A DNA stretch of 54,098 nucleotides, from contig JANBRJ010000106.1 in NCBI GenBank assembly GCA_027577595.1, positions 1 through 54,098 on the forward strand, in the 5' to 3' direction. The stretch is from Coemansia sp. RSA 487. Taxonomy: Eukaryota > Kickxellomycota > Kickxellomycetes > Kickxellales > Kickxellaceae. Shown piece after piece: positions 11,201 to 19,922 of the stretch (the stretch's first letter is position 1; every line of letters starts with the position of its first letter). The translations under genes and the position numbers were made by a program. Below the pieces are notes generated by a model. The model ran no database searches and had not been told where the DNA came from. It saw only the letters and a program-made list of their open reading frames with translations.

Positions 11201-14200
11201 TTAAACCTTCTTCAGTTAAATGTTCTTTGTTTATAAGCATATAAAAAATAATTTTCCAATCATTATAATCTTTTAATTTTTTTCCTTGTAAAGGAAATTT
11301 ATCAAAATGAGGAATAATATTATTTTTTATATTTTCTAAATTACTTACAACATAAACACAAGTTTTAATACCATGTGAATTATAAACAGTTCCTGTTTTA
11401 AAATAATTGGCAATATAAAATAATAATTGAGAATCTGTTTTATTTTGAGTTATTCTAAATGATAATGATACAGTATAACTTAATTTAAAATCTTTTCTTT
11501 TCATAATATTTACACTAAAATGTCCTTTACCATCAGTAAATCCTGTAATCCACCAAGGATTAAAAATTTTTATCTCATTATTATTTATATTATCAGAAAA
11601 TTTTAAAATTTTTGAAGGAATAACTATATTTAAAGCTAATATAAAATTATAATCAATTATAAATATTTTTTGTTAATTATATAATTTTGGACTATATCTT
11701 AATTATATAATTTATTAATATATAATTCTTCACGTGTAGTCTCTGAGGATTTTATCAATATACCTATAAGTATATTATGATTTCCTACTGATTGTCCATT
11801 GTTACATCTTAAACATTTTTACGAAAAATATAATATTATAATTCTCGTAATTAAAGCTTTAGGAGTTTTCAGTATATAGTGAAGTATTTCTGATTATATT
11901 TCTATAATTGAAGGCCAAATAAGAAGACCATAAGGTAAAACATACTATTCTCGTTAAAATAATATTAACGATAAAATTTCGACTGTGCATTAAGCATCAT
12001 ATAAGATAAAATATATTTTTCAATTATTTATCTTTTAGATACCCATTAGTGACCCAGTCTGTCGCGATTATTTATTTAACCGACGATCTGTTTCATTATA
12101 TTTATAATGATCTTTGATCGTTTTCACTAATGTCACCAAATTCCCGATATCTCTTACAGAGAGATATCGGTGAACTCAACGATTATGTATAATCGTCTTA
12201 CTGTTGATTATATATTCCCAATAAAAGTTAACTATATATAACTACTTAACCGGATAAGTAAAAATATTAAACATTTAAACCATTTATTTAACATTGTTAA
12301 ATAAATGGTTTGCTGTCTGTAATTATATTTGTGAGAGATCTTTAATATAAGATTTTCAATATTACTTATTAGATAAGTACCAGTAAGATTATCATTGAAT
12401 ATTTATTTATGTTCCATTAATTTAAAATAATGGCTATAAATTTATTATTTTCTCCGCTAGCGGAGCTAGCAGAAAAATTTATTTTATTTTCTGTAAAATT
12501 ATATAATTTTTTTATTAAATCTTTATTATTAGAATCTTTTATATAGGGATATATACCAATATTTAATAATATTTCTTCTATACTTAAAAATTGATTTTTA
12601 TAAATAAAATCTACTAATAAAGGATCTGTATAAATTTTATTATTTTTTAATGCTTTTTGTAAAATTTTATAACTACAATGTAACAATAAGGCAGCCAACT
12701 GAAGATTGGGACAAAAGAATAAAAAATTACCTTTATCATCATATAAATAAACAGGATGTTGTTTAGTTATACATTTTAATTTAGTTTCATAACTTATAGG
12801 AGGTCTTTTTAATGCTGATTCACTTAATTTTTTTCTAGTTTCAATTGAAAATTTTTCAGACATTTTTTTTCTAATTTCTTCATTATGTTTATAACCAAAA
12901 GAATTTCCTGCTTCAGTTAATATATTATATTCAGGTAATAAAGTTTTTATATATTTAGTTTCTAACCCCAATAATTCTTTATTATTAGTTCTATTTATTA
13001 TTTCAGGATAAAATTCTAAAATAATAAAAGCAAAATTTGGTAAACCATATTTTAATACACTATTTTTAATTAATTTACTACCTGATAAATATATTAAATG
13101 TCTCATAAAACGAGACATAAATTTATTAGTAGAAGCTGAACCTATATAATAATTTTCTGTTACTAAATTTAATACCATATAAATTCCTTGTTTATTTTTT
13201 AATTCTTTACTTATTTTATACTGAGTTACATTTAAATGTAACTCAGTATAAATTTTTTTATAATAAATCTTGTTCTTCAACAAGATTAGTAAAGTACCTA
13301 AATTTTTATTATTTATATCTTTATTATTATCTACATTGTTGCTATAATATTTTTTACTGAATATTATAGATAATTGGAACATTGATAAATATTCGTCTAT
13401 TATGGACAGATTTATATTTTCAATTAAATAATTATTCAATGATTTCGGGCTATATTCATAACCCAAGAATGCTGTAGCCATTACTATTAAAAAGATTACT
13501 ATACCAGTGTACCATAATAAAATTCTAGGTTTACTATATGAACCATAATATATTGCTTTACCCATATGTAAATATATAAAAATAAAGAAAAATGCAGCAG
13601 TATTAGAATGCATATATCTAATAATCCAACCATTGTTAACATCTCTCATGATCAATTTAAATAAATTTTAAGATTCTAAAGGTTCAGATCCGAACATAGA
13701 TATATCTATATTCAGTTTTATATATAATTTATCAGTATCTATATATCTATAAACTGTTCTATTACCTTTTATATTTAATACTTTTTAAGTATTATAATAT
13801 GATTTAAAAGGTGAACCTTCTATTAATTTATTATTTTTATATACATATACTTTAAAACCATATTTTGAACCTTTACTTTTAGAATATTGTTGAGCTAATT
13901 TAGTATGATTTAATCCACTAAAGATATCAAAAGGTGGGTTTTGAGAAAATATATAATTAATTAATTCTAAATCTATAAAAAAATTTTGATTTAAATTATT
14001 AGTAGTATATTTTTTTTTATTAATATTATTGGATATATTTATAATAATTTTTTTACCTATCGGTAATAAATAATAACCAAATTTATATAATTTTACTATT
14101 ATACACCATAATTTTAAATCTTCAAATTTTCTAGTATAAAATTTTTAAGATTTTAAAAAAGGCATGATATAATCATATAATATATCAATATCAGTTATTA

Positions 14201-15417
14201 CATAAGAATATACATTTGTTTTTTTATTTAAAGTTTTTATAAATTTAGGTACATTTGTATATTTAGTTTCTTTTTTTTTTGGTAATTTTGATATAAATTC
14301 ATCAATTTTATTTAAAATTAATAAACTTTTTTTATGTTGTGTTATTTGAAAATAAGATATATTATTTTTAATTCCAAATGTTCCTTCACTTTCAATAAAT
14401 CCTAATAACCAATTAGAATTTATATTAAAAATTTTATTTTCCATTATTAATTGATCGAACAACGAAGTTGTTCGAGATAAATCTTCTAATTCATTTATTA
14501 TTCTATTTTATTTTTAATAGAAATAATATAATTTATTTTATTTTCAGTAATTATTCTACCTTTTTCTTTATTTATTTATATTATTTTATAAAAATCGTTA
14601 AAATCTAATCTTTTTATTGTTAATAATGGAAATTCTTTTAATATAGGACAAATTATATTTTTAATATCATCACAATTTTGTATTATAAAAGAAGAATATT
14701 GTTTATTTTCTTGTATAACTTTACCTATTCCTAAATTTTGTTGAATTAATTTTAAAACTTCTATATCATCCTTATGTAATGATATTTTAAATCTAAATCT
14801 TACATAATTTCTGTCAACAGAGACCATAAAATTACCTTCAGCATCAGTAAATCCACTAAACCATTCTAAAAATCATTTGATATATGAGATAATTTTAAAA
14901 TATTATGATTTATATTATTATTTTTATTTAAATTTATAATTATATTATTTAAAATTATTATATTATCTAAATTTATATTAATCTTTTATTATATACTTTT
15001 CAATATAAATTGGACTATATCTTAATTAATATTTTTTTATTAATCTTTAGCATGTAGTCTCTGAGGATCTCCATAAAAATTTTATTTTATGAATTCCCTG
15101 CGGATTATCCATTATTATATCTTTTAAATACCAAAATTTTTTAAAAATTTTGGTATTTAAAGCTTTAGGAATTTTCAGCATATAGCTAAATTTAAAGAAC
15201 ACATCTAAGAGAGAATATGTTCTACGGATGTAAATGCTAAATCAATACTTGGGCAGTAATGCATAGCTAATGTTACACCTGTTATTATTTGAATTACTAA
15301 ACATACACCTAATAAACTACCAAAATTCCATATATATGAAATATTACTTGGTGCTGGTGAATCTATTACAAATTCATTTATTAAAGAAAGAATTGGATGA
15401 CTTTTTAAATTTTTCAT
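8250..15417 (-). CDS. cob: Apocytochrome b (6 exons)
   Basis: Haem-binding core of complex III. Exons, in reading order: 15217-15417, 13461-13652, 11927-11944 (a micro-exon of only 18 nt, YVLPYG), 11063-11141, 9531-9860 and 8250-8593. All five joins have T at the exon end and G at the intron end. The product is 387 aa, standard length. Landmarks are [21 protein letters not shown] (haem ligand His), [13 protein letters not shown], the second His pair around [42 protein letters not shown] and the C-terminal helices. Exon 6 contains a perfect GC-rich inverted repeat (8475-8496) that leaves the protein length unchanged. It is the first gene of the minus-strand series, diverging from trnQ/nad5. 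Confidence 0.95.
8475..8496. repeat. GC-rich palindrome in cob exon 6
   Basis: CGTGTTGGA-CAGA-TCCAACACG, a perfect 9-bp stem inside the coding sequence (residues [10 protein letters not shown]). Codons GTG, CTG, TCC, AAC and ACG are otherwise rare here. Protein length is unchanged compared with the usual LPFTDTSRVRSSQFRP pattern. Confidence 0.85.
8594..9530 (-). pseudogene. cob intron 5 with decayed LAGLIDADG_2 HEG
   Basis: Group I intron of about 937 nt. A frame from about 9250 to 8600 codes for a LAGLIDADG_2-type protein: motif 1 is [13 protein letters not shown] and motif 2 is [11 protein letters not shown], ending in the typical [10 protein letters not shown]. One in-frame TAA stands after RFMYT. 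Relatives have Gln at about this place, so a single CAA to TAA change would explain it. Two GC palindromes (8899-8923 and 8707-8721) lie inside the frame as in-frame inserts. The core with CAGCAGGAAAC-like and AGAGACTA-type elements is at about 9300-9450. Confidence 0.8.
9861..11062 (-). CDS. cob intron 4: LAGLIDADG HEG (ORF 10218-11062)
   Basis: The intron lies inside the conserved cob codon for Phe (VQ-F-IWGG). The ORF continues exon 4 in frame to 10218, about 280 codons. Motif 1 is [13 protein letters not shown] and motif 2 is [14 protein letters not shown]; both keep an acid. The layout resembles the cob-intron endonuclease/maturase group that includes I-AniI (family knowledge, not checked by alignment). 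A perfect 11-bp-stem palindrome (10760-10784) lies in frame within the ORF (HVEHVSG). The group IB-like core at 9880-10200 includes GACAATTAGCAGCGAAGCC and CGTTCAACGACTAGG elements. The same core type is seen in cox1 intron 11. Confidence 0.87.
11142..11926 (-). CDS. cob intron 3: single-motif LAGLIDADG ORF (11154 to about 11672)
   Basis: Short intron (785 nt) following the 18-nt micro-exon. The frame is open from about 11672 to 11154 with no clear ATG before an internal one at 11504. It has one recognisable motif, [13 protein letters not shown]: the residue that should be the catalytic acid is Lys. The rest is a normal C-terminal LAGLIDADG fold ending with the [19 protein letters not shown] signature. 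The protein is probably half-sized and unable to cut, so it may survive as a maturase or be drifting. The ribozyme elements (GACTATATCTTAA on the plus strand) lie at 11690-11880. Confidence 0.8.
11945..13460 (-). CDS. cob intron 2: GIY-YIG HEG (ORF 12417-13460)
   Basis: The ORF is fused in frame to exon 2 (about 347 codons). GIY-YIG signature: [17 protein letters not shown], followed by an Arg-containing SRFMRHLIY and [13 protein letters not shown] with the catalytic-type Glu. NUMOD-like repeats follow ([16 protein letters not shown]). The N-terminal linker is Asn/Lys-rich and includes a 38-bp perfect palindrome (13215-13252) read in frame as [14 protein letters not shown] second palindrome (12452-12465) is near the C-terminus. 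The group I core is at 11950-12300, with GACAGACTGGGTCACTAATG and TGCACAGTCG. Related core elements occur in cox3 intron 1 and cox2 intron 1. Confidence 0.87.
13215..13252. repeat. 38-bp perfect palindrome in cob intron 2 ORF
   Basis: Arms of 19 bp (left arm TTTATACTGAGTTACATTT) meet without a spacer between 13233 and 13234. It lies in frame in the GIY-YIG ORF, in the linker before the nuclease domain. Confidence 0.9.
13653..15216 (-). pseudogene. cob intron 1 with decayed LAGLIDADG HEG
   Basis: Group I intron of 1,564 nt after EH of the conserved VEH-IMRDV sequence. Two separated open pieces (14576-14860 and 14145-14520) carry LAGLIDADG motifs [12 protein letters not shown] and [12 protein letters not shown], interrupted by TAA stops. 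A GC palindrome (14456-14474, CGAACAAC-GAA-GTTGTTCG) sits between them. A third coding-like stretch at 13790-14130 ([20 protein letters not shown]) looks like a remnant of another intron-encoded domain. The ribozyme signature (GGACTATATCTTAA on the plus strand) is at 15010-15180. I judge it a dead endonuclease in a still spliceable intron. Confidence 0.8.
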
Positions 15418-15631
15418 TAAAAAAATAAAATCTTAATTACTTTTATATTATGTTAAACATAAATTTTTATGATAAAAATTTTACCTATTTTATATGAATT
15501 TATTATAAATAAATTTATTTATAATAAATTTTTCATTTTATAATTATTATTTATAATATATATATTTATATTATATAATTAAATTATATATTTATTATTT
15601 TTATAATAAACCATTATTAATGAATGGTTAT
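15418..15631. promoter_or_regulatory. Divergent spacer cob/trnQ with 34-bp palindrome
   Basis: The only place where the two transcription directions diverge: cob starts leftward at 15417 and trnQ rightward at 15632. It contains a perfect 34-bp AT palindrome at 15497-15530, centre between 15513 and 15514, and a second stem-loop, AACCATT/AATGGTT, at about 15609-15629. By position it is the best candidate for promoters of both strands or a replication start, but I recognise no established promoter consensus. Confidence 0.5.
15497..15530. repeat. 34-bp perfect palindrome in the divergent spacer
   Basis: Arms of 17 bp (left arm AATTTATTATAAATAAA) with no spacer, centred between cob and trnQ. See the divergent-spacer entry. 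Confidence 0.9.
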
Positions 15632-15705
15632 TTGGATGTAGCCAAGTTTGGTAAGGCATCGAAATTTGAATTCGATTATCGGGAGTTCAAATCTCTCCAT
15701 CCAAT
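15632..15705 (+). tRNA. trnQ: tRNA-Gln (UUG)
   Basis: Full cloverleaf: acceptor TTGGATG/CATCCAA, D arm GCC/GGC, anticodon stem TCGAA/TTCGA with loop ATTTGAA (anticodon TTG), and T arm GGGAG/CTCTC with TTCAAAT loop. First gene of the plus-strand block. Confidence 0.93.
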
Positions 15706-15707
15706 AA

Positions 15708-15776
15708 GGCGGAATAGTTTAAAGTAAAACGTTCATCTCATACGTGAAGATTAAGGATTCATACCCTTTTCCGCTA
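15708..15776 (+). tRNA. trnM: tRNA-Met (CAU), copy 1
   Basis: Acceptor GGCGGAA/TTCCGCT (first pair G-T), D arm GTTT/AAAC, anticodon stem TTCAT/GTGAA with loop CTCATAC (anticodon CAT). One of three CAU tRNAs in the genome. Two bases separate it from trnQ. Confidence 0.9.
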
Positions 15777-15817
15777 AATTATTAAAAACTTATAAGGAAG
15801 AAATGTAATTATATATA

Positions 15818-17761
15818 ATGTATTTATTAGTTATTAGTTTACCATTAATAAGTGGTATTGTTTCAGGTTTATTAGGTAGAAAAATAGGAGTAAAAGGAAG
15901 TCATTTAATTAGTTCTATTTTATTATCAATTTCTGGTTTATTATCTTTAATAATATTTTATGATTCAGGTATATCCGGTTCACCAGTTAAATTAAAATTA
16001 TTGAATTGGGTAGATTCTGAAATAATAGAAATAAATTGGAGTATTTATATGGATAGTTTAACAGTATCAATGGTATTATTAGTTACTATTGTATCAGCTT
16101 GTGTTCATATATATGCTGTAAGTTATATGGAAGGTGATCCTCATAACCAAAGATTTTTTAGTTATTTATCTTTATTTACTTTTTTTATGTTAATTTTAAT
16201 TTGTGCCGACAACTTTTTAGTATTATTTATCGGTTGGGAAGGTGTTGGTATTATGTCTTATTTATTAATAAATTTTTGGTTTACTAGAATAGAAGCTAAT
16301 AAAGCAGCTATGTTAGCCATATTAATGAATAGAATAGGTGATTGGGCATTTAGTATAGTTATTTATATGATGACTTTAATATTTGGTGCTTTAGATTTTG
16401 CTTCAGTATTTTCTTTAACTTATACTATTAATAACAATTATATTACTTTAATTGCTATCTTATTATTTATTGGTTGTATGGCTAAAAGTGCTCAATTAGG
16501 TTTAAATACTTGGTTACCTCAGGCTATGGAAGGTCCTACACCAGTATCAGCATTATTACATGCAGCAACAATGGTAACAGCAGGTGTATATTTAGTAATG
16601 AGAGCATCACCAATATTTGAATATTCTGATACAGTATTAGCTATAATAACATTAATAGGTTGTACAACAGCATTATTTGCTGCATCAATAGCATTAGTAC
16701 ATAATGATATAAAAAAAGTAATTGCATATTCAACAATGTCTCAATTAGGTTATTGTTTCTTAGCTTGTGGTATAAGTGGTTATGATATAGCTATATTTCA
16801 TATAGTAAATCATGGTTTCTTTAAAGCTTTATTATTTATGTCTGCTGGTGCTGTACTTCATGCGTTAAATGATGAACAAAATACTAATAAAATGGGAGGT
16901 TTAATAAATATATTACCATTTACATATACTGTAATGTTAATAGGTTCTTTAAGTTTAATGGCATTCCCATTTTTAACAGGATTTTATTCTAAAGATATAA
17001 TTTTAGAATTTAGTTATGGTCAATATTTATTAGGAGGTTCTATAGGTTATTGGATAGGAACTACTACTGCATTTTTAACTAGTATTTATTCAATAAAAAT
17101 ATTAATTTTAACTTTTATGAATAATCCTAATGGACCTTTATCTAATTATAAACATTCTCATGAACCTAGTTTTATTATGATAATACCTTTAGTAATATTA
17201 GCTATATTAAGTATATTTTTTGGTTATTTATTAAAAGATTTATTTATAGGTTTAGGATCAGATTTTTGGCTTAATAGTATTTTTATACATCCAAGTCATA
17301 TTAAATTATCTGATACTGAATTTTCTTTACCTTTAATTTTTAAACTTTTACCTCTTATATTTAGTTTATTAGGTGCTTTTTTTGCTTATTTATTACATTT
17401 TTTTTTACCTTTTTTTACTTCTTATATATCTATGAAATATAATAAACATATTATAAATTTTTTAGCTTCTGGTTATTGGTTAGATTTGATTTATAATAAT
17501 TTATTTATTTATACTGTTTTAAATTTAGGTCATAAAACTAATAAATTTATAGATCGTGGTATTATAGAAATTATAGGACCTTATGGTTTAACTAATTTAT
17601 TTTCTATTAAAAGTAATAATTTAGCTTCTTATGATACTAATATTATCCCTGATTATTCAGGTTATATAATTTCTGGTATTATTGGTTTATTATTTTTAAC
17701 TTTATTTCCTGTAAATTTTAAATTTATTATATTTATATTACTTTCATTATTCTTTATTTAA
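15818..17761 (+). CDS. nad5: NADH dehydrogenase subunit 5
   Basis: Largest membrane subunit of complex I, an antiporter-like proton channel; 647 aa, no intron. Conserved core: WEGVGIMSYLLINFWF (about residue 140), NRIGDWAF, LPQAMEGPTPVSALLHAATMVTAGVYL (about 230-260), LVHNDIKKVIAYSTMSQLGY and FHIVNHGFFKALLFMSAGAVLHA. About 15 membrane segments are visible, plus the long amphipathic C-terminal part. Start ATG at 15818, 41 bp after trnM. nad4L, which precedes nad5 directly in many fungi, is far away here (51159). Confidence 0.97.
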   Translation: MYLLVISLPLISGIVSGLLGRKIGVKGSHLISSILLSISGLLSLIIFYDSGISGSPVKLKLLNWVDSEIIEINWSIYMDSLTVSMVLLVTIVSACVHIYAVSYMEGDPHNQRFFSYLSLFTFFMLILICADNFLVLFIGWEGVGIMSYLLINFWFTRIEANKAAMLAILMNRIGDWAFSIVIYMMTLIFGALDFASVFSLTYTINNNYITLIAILLFIGCMAKSAQLGLNTWLPQAMEGPTPVSALLHAATMVTAGVYLVMRASPIFEYSDTVLAIITLIGCTTALFAASIALVHNDIKKVIAYSTMSQLGYCFLACGISGYDIAIFHIVNHGFFKALLFMSAGAVLHALNDEQNTNKMGGLINILPFTYTVMLIGSLSLMAFPFLTGFYSKDIILEFSYGQYLLGGSIGYWIGTTTAFLTSIYSIKILILTFMNNPNGPLSNYKHSHEPSFIMIIPLVILAILSIFFGYLLKDLFIGLGSDFWLNSIFIHPSHIKLSDTEFSLPLIFKLLPLIFSLLGAFFAYLLHFFLPFFTSYISMKYNKHIINFLASGYWLDLIYNNLFIYTVLNLGHKTNKFIDRGIIEIIGPYGLTNLFSIKSNNLASYDTNIIPDYSGYIISGIIGLLFLTLFPVNFKFIIFILLSLFFI

Positions 17762-17870
17762 TATATATTTTTTTATTTTCTAAAAACATAATTCTATTTG
17801 TTTTTTTATTTATGTTTTATATATAAATTTATATAAATATATATATTTATATTTAATTTTAATAATTTAA

Positions 17871-17942
17871 AGGAGTTTAGCTTAATAGGTAGAGCATTTA
17901 GCTTACAACTAGATAGAAGTAGTTCGAATCTACTAACTCCTA
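17871..17942 (+). tRNA. trnV: tRNA-Val (UAC)
   Basis: Acceptor AGGAGTT/AACTCCT, D arm GCTT..GAGC, anticodon stem TTTAG/CTAGA with loop CTTACAA (anticodon TAC), T arm GTAGT/TACTA-like with TTCGAATC. Lies between nad5 and rps3. Confidence 0.93.
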
Positions 17943-17988
17943 TAAATTTATTTCGTAAGTATAAAAAAATATTTTATAAAAAATAAAA

Positions 17989-18747
17989 ATGTCAAATAAA
18001 TATCCTTTAAGTGCTAAATTTAAAAAAATAGGAAATTGGAATATTATTACATATAAAAAAGAGAATAAAAATATTAATAAAGAATTATTTATTAAAAAAA
18101 TATTAAAAATAATATTTTTTAATAGAGCTTTAATAAGTACTCCTAGATTTTATTATAAAACTAATAAAGTAAATATATATATATTTGCATTTAAAAATTT
18201 AAATAAATATATTTTTTCAAAATATAAAATAAAAGAAATAAATGAAAAATTTATTTTAAAATTAAATAAAATTTTTACAAATTTTATGGGCATGCCGGTA
18301 TCTTTAAAAATTATTAGATTAAATAAACCTTATTTAAATAGTGAAATATTAGTTAAATATATAGCATTAAATTTTAGAAAAAAAAGTTATTTTTTTATAA
18401 GAAAAACAATAAGAAAAAAATTAAGATTAATGGAACCAAATGATTTTAATATATTCTTTTTTAATTATAAATTTATTTTTTCTTATTTATTAGATAAACA
18501 AATACAATCTTATATTAATGGTATAAAATGGATTTTTTCTGGTAGATTAACAAAAAGAAGAAAAGCTAGTAGAGCTCGTAAATTTGTTTATTATAAAGGT
18601 TATTTTCAATTTAATAATGCTAAATCTTTAATCGATTATAAATCTAATAGTTATAAACCATTAAAAAGAGGTGTAGGTAAAAAAAGAATAGGTAATGGTT
18701 CTGTAAATATAAAAATATTTATAAATAATGTTATAAATATAATATAA
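17989..18747 (+). CDS. rps3: Mitochondrial ribosomal protein S3
   Basis: Small-subunit ribosomal protein, 252 aa, highly basic (Lys/Arg, Asn, Ile rich). The C-terminal S3 signature is clear: GIKWIFSGRLTKRRKASRAR near residues 180-200, then the KPLKRGVGKKRIGNGSVNIKIFI region that pairs strands in the S3 C-domain. The N-terminus (MSNKYPLSAKFKKIGNW) resembles the start of free-standing fungal mitochondrial rps3. It is not inside an intron, unlike the rnl-intron form of many ascomycetes. ATG at 17989 follows an A-rich stretch 46 bp after trnV. Confidence 0.9.
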   Translation: MSNKYPLSAKFKKIGNWNIITYKKENKNINKELFIKKILKIIFFNRALISTPRFYYKTNKVNIYIFAFKNLNKYIFSKYKIKEINEKFILKLNKIFTNFMGMPVSLKIIRLNKPYLNSEILVKYIALNFRKKSYFFIRKTIRKKLRLMEPNDFNIFFFNYKFIFSYLLDKQIQSYINGIKWIFSGRLTKRRKASRARKFVYYKGYFQFNNAKSLIDYKSNSYKPLKRGVGKKRIGNGSVNIKIFINNVINII

Positions 18748-19217
18748 TTTTTTATAATTATAAAAAATTATGATAATTTGTATAAAATATATTTTCTTTA
18801 TAATATTTTATTTTTTTTTTACTTAAAATTCTTTTTTATATAAATAATAATTCTATAAAATATTACTAAATTAAATCATATAATAATTATTATATTTTAT
18901 TATAAGATAAAATTATAATTAGTTTAAAAAATTTAAAATGATGTACATAGGTAATGTATATAAATATTTTTATATATTATTACCTAATCGAAGGTTTACA
19001 TTTATTATATTTTAATAAAACTAATTATATTTAGTTGTATGGAATATAAATTTTAAAATGTATTTTAAACGATTTAAAATAAATAAAAAATTTTAAATTC
19101 TTATAAAAAATAAAATTAGGTAAATAGGTTAAATAAATAATTTTAAATAATAAGTTGTAATTAAAAAAATTTTAATATTCGTTTTTAGCGCTGATAAAAA
19201 AATTAAAATTTTTTATA
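18748..19217. other. Intergenic spacer rps3-atp9
   Basis: About 470 bp with no reading frame or tRNA. It holds the motif AATAATTCTATA (18846-18857), related to the repeated 12-mer after atp9 and cox1, and a stem of AGGTAAT/ATTACCT type at 18949-18988. I looked for the conserved RNase P RNA elements here and did not see them. The last part (19140-19215) is the atp9 leader. Confidence 0.5.
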
Positions 19218-19439
19218 ATGTTAGCTTGTGCTAAATTAATTTCTGCTGGATTAGCTGTTATGGCTTTAGGTGGTACTTCTATAGGTATTGGTAATGTATT
19301 TTCTTCTTTATTAAATTCATTAAGTAGAAATCCTTCATTAAAAGGTCAATTATTTTCTTATGCTATATTAGGTTTTGCCTTAGTAGAAGCTATGGGTTTA
19401 TTTGCATTAATGATGAGTTTTTTATTTATATATGGATAA
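19218..19439 (+). CDS. atp9: ATP synthase subunit 9 (c subunit)
   Basis: Forms the proton-carrying ring of F0. 73 aa, the usual length. Two membrane helices around the polar loop [12 protein letters not shown]; the carboxylate Glu lies in helix 2 ([14 protein letters not shown]). Some helix 1 positions differ from most fungi ([18 protein letters not shown], with Thr, Ser and Asn in the Gly-rich face). Stop TAA overlaps a repeated 12-base motif (19438-19449) also found at the cox1 stop. Confidence 0.96.
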   Translation: MLACAKLISAGLAVMALGGTSIGIGNVFSSLLNSLSRNPSLKGQLFSYAILGFALVEAMGLFALMMSFLFIYG

Positions 19440-19449
19440 TAATTCTAAA
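19438..19449 (+). promoter_or_regulatory. Candidate 3'-end motif AATAATTCTAAA (atp9)
   Basis: The 12-mer overlaps the atp9 stop codon. The identical 12-mer overlaps the cox1 stop (37172-37183), and near copies follow nad2 (39057-39068) and rps3 (18846-18857). It resembles the yeast mitochondrial dodecamer AATAATATTCTT that marks mRNA 3' ends. The link is inference. Confidence 0.4.
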
Positions 19450-19922
19450 AAATATAAATAGTTTATTAATAGAAATTATTAAATTAATTATATATATATT
19501 AATATAATAATAAAATATATTATATTTAAATTTATAATATTATATGTATATAAGGAGGTTTTTAAATTATAAAAGATTTTTAATTTAAAATTAAAAGGAT
19601 AATAAAATAGAAATAAAAAATTACAAATAATAATTTATCTCTCAATATTTTAAATATATAAAATTATTTATATATAAATATGACAATTATATAGATATAA
19701 TAAAATATAAATAAAAATATAAAATAATAATTTTAATTATAAAAATATAAAATAATAATTTTAATTATAAAAATAATAATTAAAAAATTAATTAAAAAAA
19801 AAATATCTAGATATTTTTTTTTAATTATAATAAACCTTTATAAGAATTTAATATTATATACATATTGTAAAGAAATAAATTAAAAAAAAATAATTATAAG
19901 AAAGATTTATAATAAAAAAATA
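19440..19922. other. Intergenic spacer atp9-cox3 with tandem repeat and hairpin
   Basis: About 480 bp without a gene. A 28-bp unit occurs twice in tandem (19713-19740 and 19741-19768). A long, almost perfect hairpin centred on TATCTAGATA (about 19782-19826) lies roughly 100 bp before the cox3 start. Otherwise simple A/T sequence. Confidence 0.6.

Noticed and set aside
18780-19140. Possible mitochondrial RNase P RNA gene between rps3 and atp9
   Set aside because: A hairpin is present but the conserved P4 sequence elements of rnpB were not found.
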